Source: Streptomyces spororaveus (lineage in GTDB: Bacteria > Actinomycetota > Actinomycetes > Streptomycetales > Streptomycetaceae). Taken from it: 64,000 nucleotides of DNA. Positions 47,685-56,745 of the stretch are shown here, in pieces (within the stretch, counting starts at the first letter, position 1; every line of letters starts with the position of its first letter). The position numbers were made by a program, and so were the translations under genes. Where the stretch lies: contig NZ_BNED01000002.1 in the NCBI RefSeq assembly GCF_016755875.1, forward strand, positions 105,374 through 169,373, written 5' to 3'. The notes under the pieces are model-generated. The model ran no database searches, had not been told where the DNA came from, and worked only from the letters and a program-made list of their open reading frames with translations.

Positions 47685-48509
47685 ATGGCCGCTATGGCCT
47701 CTGAGTGGGAAGTTCGGTTCCGGTCGCTGGACGGTACGAACCTGGTGGGGACGGTGACGCCGCCCGTAGGAGCGACCACCGGGCTCGCTGTGCTGGTGCA
47801 CGGTGCGGGGGTGACGCGGGAGGAGGGCGGCTTCTTCACTAGGCTCGCGGTCGGCCTGGCCGGGGCGGGCGTGAAGTGTCTGCGGTTCGATCTTCGGGCA
47901 CACGGGGGGAGCGGTGGCCGCCCTCACGACATCACGATCGCGGGGATCGCCAACGACATCCGGGCCGCCAGCGACCGGTTGCGGCAGGAGATCGGCGTGG
48001 ACGGTCCGCTCCATGTGATCGCGGCGTCGTTCTCCGGGGGCGCGGCGGCCCTGCACGCGGCTTCCCGGCCGCGGGATCTGGAGCGTCTGGTGCTGCTGAA
48101 CCCGCGTCTGGACTACCGCGACCGGTACGTCGACAGTCGCCCGTACTTCCGGGGCGACTACATCACCGCCGAGGCGGGCCGGGACCTGGATGAGCGGGGC
48201 TTCACCGAGATGTCGCCGTTCGAGCTGGGCAGGGCCCTGCACAACGAGGCCTTCCACCTGGACCCCGAGGTGTACCTGCGGGGGGTGCGCACGCCGGTGC
48301 TGATGGTGCACGGAACGAAGGACACCTTCGTCCCGGTGGAGTCCTCCCGCCGGTATCTGCCGCACTTCGCCGGTCCGGCCGAGCTTCTCGAACTGGAAGG
48401 TGCGCAGCACGGTTTCGCCGTGCACGAGGATCCCGGCTATGCGGATCCGCAGACGCAGCTGTGGCAGGCGCAGGTCATCGAGCGGGTGACGGGTTTCCTG
48501 ACGGTTTAG
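47685..48509 (+). CDS. Alpha/beta hydrolase (serine aminopeptidase-like S33)
   Basis: A 274-aa hydrolase. LAVLVHGAGVTREEGGFFTRLAVGLAGAGVKCLRFDLRAHGGSGG gives the oxyanion loop. The nucleophile is Ser in AASFSGGAAALHAAS, the acid is Asp in HGTKDTFVPVESS, and the base is His in GAQHGFAVHEDPG. Starts at 47685 and 47694 are both possible. It converges on the regulator gene with a 4-bp overlap. Substrate unknown. Confidence 0.9.
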   Translation: MAAMASEWEVRFRSLDGTNLVGTVTPPVGATTGLAVLVHGAGVTREEGGFFTRLAVGLAGAGVKCLRFDLRAHGGSGGRPHDITIAGIANDIRAASDRLRQEIGVDGPLHVIAASFSGGAAALHAASRPRDLERLVLLNPRLDYRDRYVDSRPYFRGDYITAEAGRDLDERGFTEMSPFELGRALHNEAFHLDPEVYLRGVRTPVLMVHGTKDTFVPVESSRRYLPHFAGPAELLELEGAQHGFAVHEDPGYADPQTQLWQAQVIERVTGFLTV

Positions 48510-49804
48510 ACGGTCAGGGCGGTGAGAGCCTGACGGAGTTCGCGTACGGCGGGCCGTCGGGCGTGGGGGCGTAGCTGGGCGGCGGTACGGCGCAGTTCTC
48601 TGAGGGCTTGGCCGTAGCCGGGGGCGGCGGCAAGGCGGAGTGCGGTCAGGCCGGTGGACGCGGCCTGGTCGGGTTCGCCGGCTGCGGCCAAGGCGCCGGA
48701 GAGGTGGGCGGTGAAGAACGCCCGGTCTCTCGGGGCGAACGCACCCCGGGTCAGGTGCTGCTGGAGGAGGTCGACGGCGCGGCCGGCCTGGCCGGCCTCG
48801 CGGTGGCTGATGGCGCTCTGGGCCATCAACCGGTCCAAGCCGTATCCGGCGCACAGCGGGCCGCTGCAGCTTGCGGGTTCGGCGGGCGGGGCCTGGTCGA
48901 GGGCGTGGTGGGCGGCGGCGAGGGTGCGGGCGACGGCGTCGGGCGGGGCACCGGTCAGCGCGAGCGCGCGGGCTTCCTGCTGGAGGGCTTCGGCCTGAGC
49001 CCGTGGCGGAAGCGCCCAGGGGCCGTGGGCCGCGGCGTGTGCGAGGTCGAGCATGCGCGCGGGATCGTGGCGGTCGGTGGCCTGGGCCTTGCGGAGCAGG
49101 ACGTAGGCGTGCATCGGTCCGTCACCGGTGACGGTGGCCCACTCGGCCGCCCGGTCGTGGAAGTAGACCGTGACGTGAGCGGGTGATCCCCCGTCCCGGT
49201 GGAGCCAGGCGGTGAACTCGGCTGCCCGGGCCCCGATGGACAGCAGCTCGCTGCGGACCGGTGAGGTGACCTCACGGACCAAGGCGTCGATGACGGCCAG
49301 GAGTTCCATCGCGGCCGGCAGGACCTGGCGTGGGCCTGTGCTGCTGTCGGCGCGGGCGATCTCATCGAGGGCGGCGCGCAGGTGACCGGCCAGGCCGTGA
49401 CCGCCGTACCGGCGGGCGTTCGCGAGCGCGGCCTCCAGCCGCCCCGGCCCGCCGACCGGAGCGAGCCAGGACGTCGCCGCGACCCCGCCCTGCAGAAACG
49501 TCCGCCTGCGCACCGCGTCCTCCTCGACGCCGGTTGCCCGTTCTTCGGCAGTGCCGGCGGGCGGGGTGAAACCCAGCTCCTCCAGGGGGCAGTGGAACAT
49601 CGCCACCAGGATGCGCCGTGCCTGGATGTTGGGCCACCCGGGCCTCGCGGATTCCCACCGTCGCACCTGGCGCACGTCGATGCCGGCGGGCTCGCCCAGC
49701 GCGGCGGCGTGCGCCGCGTAGGCGTCGGCGACATCGGCCTGGCTGTGCCATCCGCGTTCGCGGCGGGCGGTACGGAAGGCGGGGTTCCCCGGCTGTTGGG
49801 ACAT
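48506..49804 (-). CDS. XRE-family regulator with TPR-like C-terminus
   Basis: A 432-aa protein; ATG 49804 fits the family better than the upstream in-frame start. The N-terminal helix-turn-helix (AFRTARRERGWHSQADVADAYAAHAAALGEP, IDVRQVRRWES) contacts DNA. VRRRTFLQGGVAATSWL is the linker seen in this Streptomyces group. The C-terminal 280 residues are TPR-like helices. A similar protein is at 57325-58611. It is divergent from the small gene at 49994. Signal unknown. Confidence 0.88.
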   Translation of the reverse strand: MSQQPGNPAFRTARRERGWHSQADVADAYAAHAAALGEPAGIDVRQVRRWESARPGWPNIQARRILVAMFHCPLEELGFTPPAGTAEERATGVEEDAVRRRTFLQGGVAATSWLAPVGGPGRLEAALANARRYGGHGLAGHLRAALDEIARADSSTGPRQVLPAAMELLAVIDALVREVTSPVRSELLSIGARAAEFTAWLHRDGGSPAHVTVYFHDRAAEWATVTGDGPMHAYVLLRKAQATDRHDPARMLDLAHAAAHGPWALPPRAQAEALQQEARALALTGAPPDAVARTLAAAHHALDQAPPAEPASCSGPLCAGYGLDRLMAQSAISHREAGQAGRAVDLLQQHLTRGAFAPRDRAFFTAHLSGALAAAGEPDQAASTGLTALRLAAAPGYGQALRELRRTAAQLRPHARRPAVRELRQALTALTV

Positions 49805-49993
49805 GGCGACCCTCAGGACGGCTGCAGGCTGCACCGGGATCGGGCCGGTGCTGTGTGTACCCAAGACACTACTCCCGCGAAATGTCCTGCGATGTGTCCT
49901 CGTTGCTTCCCGCGCCCGCTTCTACCGTCCGAGGTGAGGGTTACGCAGGCGGTCTGCCAGAGCCCGGCCGCACCGACTGTCGAGGGAGGACAC

Positions 49994-50410
49994 GTGAGGA
50001 CACCCGTGCGAGCTCACACGTTCCGAGCCGTGAGGGAGGAGGACACCCTTCGTAGGCTGCCGGTCGACGTCGTCGCGATCAGCGAGAGCGTCTCGACGAT
50101 CCTCGAACCCCGCGACATTCCCCCTCCGGCCGCCCTGCGTGGCCTGTGGCTGTCCTGGCTCGACGGCCACCTCAGACTCCTGCTGTCCGTCCTCGATGCC
50201 CGCGGCCAGGAGCCGCCCAGTACCGGAGACGCCACGCTCGTTGCGGACGCGGCCGCCTACGTCGATGACATATTGGGAGATGGGCTGGAAGATGACGCCC
50301 CGGCGGCGTACGTCCAGCTTCAGGAACTCGCGCGCACCTGCGGCATCCTTCTGGGCCTCGCCACCGACCTCACCGCGGTACCGAACACGACAGGGCACTC
50401 GGACCGTTGA
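49994..50410 (+). CDS. Hypothetical helical protein next to an XRE regulator
   Basis: A 138-aa protein; GTG 49994 has an ideal GAGGGAGGA site. It is mainly helical (LPVDVVAISESVSTILEPRD, RGLWLSWLDGHLRLLLSVLDARG, QLQELARTCGILLGLATDL). It resembles the DUF6415-type small proteins that accompany XRE/TPR regulators in Streptomyces. The likely target of the divergent regulator. Confidence 0.72.
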   Translation: MRTPVRAHTFRAVREEDTLRRLPVDVVAISESVSTILEPRDIPPPAALRGLWLSWLDGHLRLLLSVLDARGQEPPSTGDATLVADAAAYVDDILGDGLEDDAPAAYVQLQELARTCGILLGLATDLTAVPNTTGHSDR

Positions 50411-50454
50411 GGCGAAGGGACGCGATGTGAGGGCGAGGGAGCGCGGGTCCGGAT

Positions 50455-50640
50455 CCGATGCGCCGCTTCCTCGCAGCTGTTCTCGCCCAACGGAGCGCGA
50501 GGCCGCTCTGCTTTCGTGGCCGGTCAGCAAGGGACGCACAGACCAACAAATGTGATCACCGCATGGAGGTGTTCCGGGCAAAACCGGGCTCTTTCCGGTG
50601 CTCGTTAACGGCAGGCTTCGCCGAATCCGTTGATGAGTGA
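50455..50640 (+). pseudogene. Remnant of a LuxR-type HTH gene
   Basis: The frame reads PTEREAALLSWPVSKGRTDQQM, the start of a LuxR/GerE helix-turn-helix (LTxREAExLxLxxxGxTNxxIA), then stops and continues as GKTGLFPVLVNGRLRRIR. A stop codon inside the recognition helix makes it non-functional. Confidence 0.45.
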
Positions 50641-50687
50641 CGGCGCACAACACGCGCCGTGACCATCGAAAGATCGGAAGCCTTCGC

Positions 50688-50969
50688 ATGACCTGGGAGT
50701 CGGTCGAGCACATCTCGACCATCTTGAGCGCGGTCAACGCGCTGGGTGCCCTCGGGTACCAGCCCTGGGCCGTGAGGTTGCTCAGGTGCCTGCCCCGCAG
50801 CAAGGAACCGGCAACGCCGGGACCACCCCCGCGCCTGCCAGAGCAACCCCATCGGTGCGCGGGCCGTACCGTCGTACGGGTCGAAACCCCCGACGGCCAC
50901 GTCGTGACCATCTGGTCGAACCACCCGCCCGCCGTCGCGGCGCCGAACGGGGAGTCCTCTCTGTGGTAG
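50688..50969 (+). CDS. Small EACC1-like effector-associated protein
   Basis: A 93-aa protein. Residues 1-35 are helical (ESVEHISTILSAVNALGALGYQPWAVRLLRCL). A Pro-rich linker follows, and the C-terminus VRVETPDGHVVTIW resembles the conserved strand pair of EACC1 (effector-associated constant component 1), which links to trypsin-, caspase- or STAND-type effectors. The sigma gene begins before its stop, so the genes are coupled. Annotation tentative. Confidence 0.58.
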   Translation: MTWESVEHISTILSAVNALGALGYQPWAVRLLRCLPRSKEPATPGPPPRLPEQPHRCAGRTVVRVETPDGHVVTIWSNHPPAVAAPNGESSLW

Positions 50970-51562
50970 CCGACGGAACGTCCGGCGAGGCGCTGCTGCG
51001 CCGGCCGCCGGACGCGGAGCGCCGGCTGGAGGCTATCTACCTCGACTACCTGCGCGAGGCCAACGCGCGCCTGTCGAAGTTCTCCGCGCTGCCGCCGACA
51101 CAGCGCGAAGACGTCGCCCAGGAGGCCTACATCAACGTCTCGGAGAGCCTGCGGCTGCGCGGCTTCGACCCGGGCGAGAAGCTGATGGCCTATCTCCTGC
51201 GAGCGGCGGAGAACCTCGCCAAGGACGGCCTGCGCCGCGAACGGATGATCCCGGTCGACGACGAACTGCTCGATGTCCTGCGCGAGCAGAAGACGGCTTG
51301 GCCAGAGGACACAGACGACCGCCGGGCCGAACTCGTCGAGGACGCGATCGAGGCGATGACCGAAGGCAGACAACGCCAGGTGGCCGCACTGATGCTGGCG
51401 GGCCTGGAATCGAAGGAGATCGCGGAGGAGCTCGGCATATCCACCACCCATGTCCGGGTACAGCGCCACCGGGCGGTGCGGGAACTGCGGCAGCGGCTCC
51501 AGGACCTTCCTACACGGCGGCCAAGAGAAACACAGCAAGGGGAAGAGGGCTCAGGTGAGTGA
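50963..51562 (+). CDS. ECF-like RNA polymerase sigma factor
   Basis: A 199-aa protein starting at GTG 50963 after GGGGAG. Region 2: AIYLDYLREANARLSKFSALPPTQREDVAQEAYINVSESLR; region 4: AEDAIEAMTEGRQRQVAALMLAGLESKEIAEELGISTTHVRVQRHRAVRELRQRL (helix-turn-helix). It overlaps the EACC1-like gene and the following IclR-like gene, so the three are coupled. No anti-sigma gene is adjacent. It may control its own operon. Confidence 0.85.
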   Translation: MVADGTSGEALLRRPPDAERRLEAIYLDYLREANARLSKFSALPPTQREDVAQEAYINVSESLRLRGFDPGEKLMAYLLRAAENLAKDGLRRERMIPVDDELLDVLREQKTAWPEDTDDRRAELVEDAIEAMTEGRQRQVAALMLAGLESKEIAEELGISTTHVRVQRHRAVRELRQRLQDLPTRRPRETQQGEEGSGE

Positions 51563-53342
51563 CATGAGCGGGCACGGCGGCCGGCGCGGCGGACAGCAGG
51601 GTCCGCCGACGTCTCCATCCGGCTTGGAGGGGCTGCTGGCCGCGCTGAGGGGCCCCATCGACTTCTGGGACCGTCCGGCCGGTGACTGGCCCGGTGACCC
51701 GGGCGCCGACGGCACCTCCGACCAGGCGCGCGCCCACGCGAACGCCTGCTACCGGCTGGGAACGAAGGCGCTGCGACGCGGCGAACTGCAGTCGGCGGCG
51801 AACTGGCTGTCTACGGCGGCCGAGCAGGACCACCCCGGAGCCCTGTTCCGTCTCGCCGTCGTCACCCACCGCCTCCTCGGCGACGAGGGGCTCGACGACG
51901 TGCTCTTCCTGCTGGCCGCGGCGGCCGAAGCGGGTCACGGCGACGCACGCCCCCTCGCGCGGCTGGCGGCTGCCTCCGGCCCCGGTACGCCCGAGCCCGG
52001 TGAGGACGGCGCCCCCGCGGAGGACCCGGAATTCGCCGACGAGCTGCGCCGAGCCCTCACCCGCGGACACACCCCACCCCACCCCACACCCGAACCGGAA
52101 GGGGTCTGGGCGACCGGGCACGGCCAGCCCGCCCCGGCCACCCCCTCCACCGGATTCCGCCCACCTGCCGCCGACAGTCTCACCTGGTCGGTAAACCCGC
52201 TCCGACCTCCCGGCCTGACCGTAGCCGCCCGTCAGGTCCCCGGCCGCAGCCCCGCACCCGAACGTTGGCGAACCGTCGAAAGGTCGCTGCGCATCCTGCA
52301 CACCCTGCAGGGATCCTCGGTGGCCCTGAGCGCGGCACAGCTGGCCAAGGCCACCAGCCTTCCCAAGCAGATCCTGGAGCGGCTCCTGGTCTGGCTCTGC
52401 GGACAGGGCCTAACCCAGCTCCTGGCCGACGGAGGGTTCGCACCCGGTCCCGTCCTGGGAACACTCACCGACCGCCGGGCAGGGCCCGCCCAGGACGCCG
52501 TGCAGCAGACACTGGCCGCGCTGCGCGACGCGGTCGGGGCCGCCGTATACGTCAGCCGCTACACCGACGGGGAGGTCGACATCGCCCGCTACTCGGCGGG
52601 CCCCGCAGCCCCACAGGTGTACGAGTGGGTCGACTTCAAGGCGTCCGCGCGCGCCAGCGCCGTCGGCAAGAGCCTGCTCGCACAACTCTCCTACGAGGAA
52701 AGGATGGATCACCTCTCCCGCCACCGGGCGGCACGACTGACCTCACGGACCATCACCGACCATCGGCTGCTGTTCCACGATATCGACGGACGCGGTCCCG
52801 ACGCACCCCAGTTCGACCGGCAGGAATACTCCACCGGCGAGGTGTGCGTCGCCATCCCCCTGCACCGCGGCGGCGGCGCCGACTGTCTCGCGCTGTCCCT
52901 GCCTGTCGCCCAGCAGCACCGACTCGAAGAAGCCGCACGGATCCTGTCACGCAGGTCCAACGCCGTCCTGCTGTCGCTACTGCTCGCGGGCGAACCCCCC
53001 ATGGAGCGATCCGCGCAGATGCAGGGAGCGATCGTCGTGGTCCCGCCCCTGGAATGGACCCAAAAGCCACAGGATGCCATCACCCTGGTGCCGCCCCAGG
53101 CAGTGCTGATCCCCCAGCACTCCAGAAGCGCGCCACCGACCCCCGAGCACGGAATACCAACCGACCCCGCCACCACGTCCCCAGCCCGAGGGCCTAACCC
53201 GCCCGGTGCGGAAAGGAGCAACCACCAGCACAACGACTTCTTCAGCGACACCCTCGTGCCACCCCCGACAGGACACGAGAACACACCGGACCCGAGGCCT
53301 CTGGTCGCAATGGCGCCCATGAACGAGGTATGCCCGGCGTGA
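51555..53342 (+). CDS. TPR/Sel1-like plus IclR-type domain regulator
   Basis: About 595 aa. Residues 50-170 have Sel1/TPR-like helices (ACYRLGTKALRRGELQSAANWLSTAAEQDHPGALFRLAVVTHRLLG). A Pro-rich linker follows. At about 235-500 lies an IclR module: the winged helix SLRILHTLQGSSVALSAAQLAKATSLPKQILERLLVWL and the GAF-like effector domain (DFKASARASAVGKSLLAQLSYEERMDHL, REYSTGEVCVAIPLHRG). The C-terminus is low complexity. The GTG overlaps the sigma gene stop; ATG 51564 is an alternative. This domain order is unusual for IclR proteins. Confidence 0.82.
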   Translation: MSDMSGHGGRRGGQQGPPTSPSGLEGLLAALRGPIDFWDRPAGDWPGDPGADGTSDQARAHANACYRLGTKALRRGELQSAANWLSTAAEQDHPGALFRLAVVTHRLLGDEGLDDVLFLLAAAAEAGHGDARPLARLAAASGPGTPEPGEDGAPAEDPEFADELRRALTRGHTPPHPTPEPEGVWATGHGQPAPATPSTGFRPPAADSLTWSVNPLRPPGLTVAARQVPGRSPAPERWRTVERSLRILHTLQGSSVALSAAQLAKATSLPKQILERLLVWLCGQGLTQLLADGGFAPGPVLGTLTDRRAGPAQDAVQQTLAALRDAVGAAVYVSRYTDGEVDIARYSAGPAAPQVYEWVDFKASARASAVGKSLLAQLSYEERMDHLSRHRAARLTSRTITDHRLLFHDIDGRGPDAPQFDRQEYSTGEVCVAIPLHRGGGADCLALSLPVAQQHRLEEAARILSRRSNAVLLSLLLAGEPPMERSAQMQGAIVVVPPLEWTQKPQDAITLVPPQAVLIPQHSRSAPPTPEHGIPTDPATTSPARGPNPPGAERSNHQHNDFFSDTLVPPPTGHENTPDPRPLVAMAPMNEVCPA

Positions 53343-53501
53343 CCTCGCCGGTCCTCCAGGACGAGGGATCAGGCCGTGGTGGCCAAGCCCTCGGGCGGAC
53401 AGTGGCGCAGACGGCGATGCGGGAAGCCGGAAGGCCTTCCGGTCCCGTAGGCCGTGCGGGCTTTCCGCGTGGCCAAGACACATATACAGGGAGAAGTTCA
53501 C

Positions 53502-53741
53502 ATGCTTGGTGCGCGACGAAGCCTGATGGTGGCGATGGTGGCCGGCGCGGCAATGATCGGCAGTGCTGCGATGGCCTTCGCCGATGCTGATGTGCAGGGA
53601 GCAGTCACGTACTCGCCCGGAGCGGGCTCGGGCAACCTCGTCCAGGTGCCGATCCACATCCCGGTCAACGTCTGCGGCAACACCGTCATCATCATCGGGC
53701 CACTGAACCCATCGTTCGGCAACATCTGCGGCAACGCCTGA
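53502..53741 (+). CDS. Chaplin family protein
   Basis: A 79-aa secreted protein. The signal peptide (GARRSLMVAMVAGAAMIGSAAMAFA) precedes one chaplin domain (GNLVQVPIHIPVNVCGNTVIIIGPLNPSFGNICGNA) with the two conserved Cys and GN motifs. Short chaplins assemble into amyloid-like surface films needed for aerial growth. A GGGAGAAG site lies 7 bases upstream and a strong hairpin lies downstream. Confidence 0.95.
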   Translation: MLGARRSLMVAMVAGAAMIGSAAMAFADADVQGAVTYSPGAGSGNLVQVPIHIPVNVCGNTVIIIGPLNPSFGNICGNA

Positions 53742-53760
53742 TCCGGACGGTCCGAAGACC

Positions 53761-53800
53761 CCGGTCCACGCTGCCGAACAAACGAGGCGGCGTGGACCGG
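53761..53800 (+). terminator. Terminator hairpin after the chaplin gene
   Basis: CCGGTCCACGCTGCC pairs with GGCGGCGTGGACCGG (15 bp, one G-T pair) around a 10-nt AC-rich loop, 19 bases after the stop. No T run. Confidence 0.75.
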
Positions 53801-53998
53801 TGACCCGGCCGACCACAGAGCAGCGGCTGCGCCTCGATCGCCCTCGCGGTGAGCTGGCCGGCTGTCGGTGGCTGTTGGTGCAAGCGCCCGCAGCACCTCG
53901 CAGCGGGCAGCCGAGAGGCCGCCCTGGCCCGCGTGCCTTGTCCTATAGCCTTGCTCGGTCGCCTGCTGGGGCTGGAACGAGGCCGGGAGAGAAACATC

Positions 53999-54994
53999 GT
54001 GGAGAAGGTCCTTATCGCCGGTGGAGCCGGCTACATCGGCAGCACGGTCGCTTCGGCCTGCCTGGACGCGGGCATCACCCCGGTGATCCTCGACAACCTG
54101 GTTCGGGGCCGCCGTGAGTTCACCGAGGGCCGCACCTTCTACGAGGGCGACATCGTCGACGGTGCGCTGGTGGACCGGATCTTCGCCGAGCACCCGGACA
54201 TCTCCGCCGTGGTGCACTGCGCCGCGCTGATCGTGGTCCCGGAATCCGTCGCGGACCCGATCGGCTACTACACGGCGAACGTGACCAAGAGCCTCGAGTT
54301 CGTCAGCCACCTGCACCGCAACGGCTGCGACCGGATCATCTTCAGCAGCTCGGCCTCCATCTACCAGGCCGAGGACGGCTCGCCGGTCAACGAGGACTCG
54401 CCGCTGGCGCCGCAGAGCCCCTACGCGCGGACCAAGGCCGTGTGCGAGGAGATGTTCGCCGACATCTCAGTGGCCGGCCCCCGCGTGCTGTCCCTGCGGT
54501 ACTTCAACCCGATCGGGGCCGATCCCGAGCGGAGGACCGGGCTCCAGCTCAAGCGGCCCAGCCACGCCCTGGGTGTGCTCATCCAGGCGCACCAGGAGGG
54601 CCGCCCGTTCCCGATCACCGGGACGAACTACCCGACGCGAGATGGCTCGGGCATCCGGGACTACGTGCACGTGTGGGATCTCGCCGCGGCTCACGTCGCG
54701 GCGATCCAGCGCTTCGACTCCATCCTCACGGAGTCGAAGCGCTCGATCGCGATCAACCTCGGCACGGGCAGCGGGACCACGGTCCGCGAGTTGTGCGAGG
54801 CGTTCAACAACGTCGTCAGCGCGCCCCTGGCCACGATCGACGCGGACCCGCGCCCCGGCGACGTGGCCGGCGGCTACACCAAGAGCGACCGGGCTGCTCA
54901 GCTGCTGGGATGGACGCCGAAGCTGTCCTTGGAGGACGGTATCCGATCCGCGCTGGAGTGGATCCCGGTGCGCGACGAGCTGCTGAAGGACTAG
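53999..54994 (+). CDS. galE: UDP-glucose 4-epimerase
   Basis: A 331-aa extended SDR enzyme. GTG 53999 follows GGGAGAG. VLIAGGAGYIGSTVASACLDAG is the NAD-binding loop, SSSASIYQAEDGSPVNED holds the catalytic Ser/Thr, and SPYARTKAVCEEMF gives the YxxxK catalytic pair. LRYFNPIGADP and RDGSGIRDYVHVWDLAAAHVAA are GalE hallmarks. It interconverts UDP-glucose and UDP-galactose for cell-envelope sugars. It stands alone, so a housekeeping role is uncertain. The stop TAG lies in a CTAG used by IS5 copy 3. Confidence 0.92.
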   Translation: MEKVLIAGGAGYIGSTVASACLDAGITPVILDNLVRGRREFTEGRTFYEGDIVDGALVDRIFAEHPDISAVVHCAALIVVPESVADPIGYYTANVTKSLEFVSHLHRNGCDRIIFSSSASIYQAEDGSPVNEDSPLAPQSPYARTKAVCEEMFADISVAGPRVLSLRYFNPIGADPERRTGLQLKRPSHALGVLIQAHQEGRPFPITGTNYPTRDGSGIRDYVHVWDLAAAHVAAIQRFDSILTESKRSIAINLGTGSGTTVRELCEAFNNVVSAPLATIDADPRPGDVAGGYTKSDRAAQLLGWTPKLSLEDGIRSALEWIPVRDELLKD

Positions 54995-55910
54995 GTTCTG
55001 TCTCTTTGGTCAGCGTCGGGTCCAGATGAGGATGCCGGCGAGGTGGAGTGCGGCCTGGTAGGCGATGGCGAGCTTGTCGGTTCGTGTGGCCAGGCCGCGC
55101 CACTGCTTGAGCCGGTTGATGCAGCGTTCGACCGTGTTCCGCTGCTTGTAGACCTCTCGGTCAAAGCCAGGCGGGCGGCCGCCTCGGTGGCCTCGCCGCA
55201 GGCGGTGGCCGATCTGGTCGGACGGCTGCGGGATGACCGCGCGGATGCCCCGGCGTCGCAGGTGGCTGCGGATGGCTCGGGAGGAGTAGGCCCGGTCGGC
55301 CAGAACGACGAAGGGGCGGGTCCGCGGCCTGCCCGTGCCTCTGCGGGGCACCCGGATGCGGGCCATCACCGTCTCGAAGGCGGGTGCGTCACCGGCCTGG
55401 CCTGCGGTGACGGTGAATGCCAGCGGCCGTGCCCCACCGTCCGCGGCCAGGTGAACCTTGGTGCTCAGCCCGCCGCGTGAGCGTCCGAGCGCGTGATCGG
55501 AGGGCTCGCCGGAGCGGGCCGCCCCCTTTTGCGTGCGCCGGCCGCGTGCTGGTGGGCTCGGACGACCGTGGAGTCCACTGACACGGTCCAGTCGATGTCG
55601 TCGTCGGCGTCCGCCGCTGCCAGGACGGAGGCGAGGATTTTCTCCCAGGTGCCGTCGACGGCCCATCTGAGCAGTCGTTTGTGAGCGGTCTGGAACGACC
55701 CGAGCTCGTCGGGCAGGTCCCGCCAGGGCGAGCTCGTGCGGTACTTCCAAGCGATGGCCTCAAGGGTGCGGCGGTGGTCGGCCCACCGCCGGCCGCGGAC
55801 CGGATCGGCCGGCATCAGCGGCTCGATCCGGCCCCACATCGCATCAGTGATCACTAATCGGACAGACACATCCGATCAACTGACCAACCCATCAAAGAGA
55901 CACGCTCTAG
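54991..55910 (-). mobile_element. IS5-family insertion sequence, copy 3, between convergent stop codons
   Basis: The body is 54995-55906, with ends GTTCTGTCTCTTTGGTC and ATCAAAGAGACACGCT forming inverted repeats. CTAG is duplicated on both sides (54991-54994 and 55907-55910). The left copy contains the galE stop and the right copy contains the minus-strand hydrolase stop. Confidence 0.9.
55010..55869 (-). CDS. IS5-family transposase in two frames, copy 3
   Basis: The first frame (55869-55465, 134 aa) contains ITDAMWGRIEPLMPADPVRG and SVDSTVVRAHQHAAGARKR (first D). The second frame, down to 55010, contains VLADRAYSSRAIRSHLRRRG (second D) and NTVERCINRLKQWRGLATR (E). A -1 slip at CAAAAGGGGG would join them. 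It closely matches copies 1 and 2. Confidence 0.85.
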
Positions 55911-56458
55911 CCCTTCACCCGCCCGCTTCGCCCCTCCCGGACGTCTGCCGGGACAAGCGCCGCTTCGAGGGCGAGGATGCGCTCGACGGCGGGCCCGATC
56001 CAGGCCCCGTCCCACCGGTGCACTGCCGGGGCGTCCCGGTAGGCGTCATGGGGGACATCGAGCCTCTGGAGTAGCCGGCGGCCGGCGATCCAGTCGGCTC
56101 CCAGGGTTCCGACACCCCCGAGCGCGATGCGGCGGGCGCCGCGGAGGGCGTCCGCGTGACGGCGAAGGTTCCGCCGTACGTCGTACTCGTCGAGCCGCGC
56201 GGCACTGCCTGCGACCCCCACGAGTTGCGGGCGCTGCGGCCGGTCGGCGAGCAGCGAGGCGTCCCAGACGCTGGCCACGCCGAAGAGGTCGGGATGCCGG
56301 GCAAGCAGGTTCAGCACAGCGAAGCCGCCCTTGCTGAAGCCCAGCAGGTGCACCAGCGCCCGGAATCCCGTCGAGGCTGCGGCCGTACTTGCTGCCGTCC
56401 CCTTCTCGACGGGCAGGGCGAGTACGACCCTGTGCACCCGCTGCTCGGGGAGAACCAC
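55907..56458 (-). pseudogene. N-terminally truncated alpha/beta hydrolase
   Basis: The frame contains HLLGFSKGGFAVLNLLARHPDLFGVASVWDAS with the nucleophile in GFSKGG, and DVPHDAYRDAPAVHRWDGAW near the C-terminus. The first 100 residues normal for such esterase-like hydrolases are missing or garbled before residue 40. The acid and base can be placed only tentatively. The natural stop (TAG) is in the CTAG at the IS5 end. Confidence 0.6.
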
Positions 56459-56745
56459 GGTGACGGGCCTTGGCCGTTCTGGGTCTGATCAGACCGTAGG
56501 GCCATGTGCGCTGGAGTGCGGCGAGGGCCTTGCCGTCAGGTGCTGGCGTTGCCGTGGTTGTCGATCACGGGAATGAGGACGCGGAGACGGCCCAGCTGTT
56601 GAGCACCCTGCTGCCGAAGCCCTCCTCCTGCGCTGACATCCGACATAGCTGTCGGCCAGCGCGGCCTCGGTTGCAGCTGTGCTTACACGGTGGCTGTCCA
56701 GAGGCCCTGCGATGTGAAGAGAGCCAGGCGCCGGAGGCTGTTGGC
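56459..56745. other. Region without a supported gene
   Basis: A 290-bp stretch between the truncated hydrolase and the GNAT gene; no recognisable protein or RNA. Confidence 0.45.
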
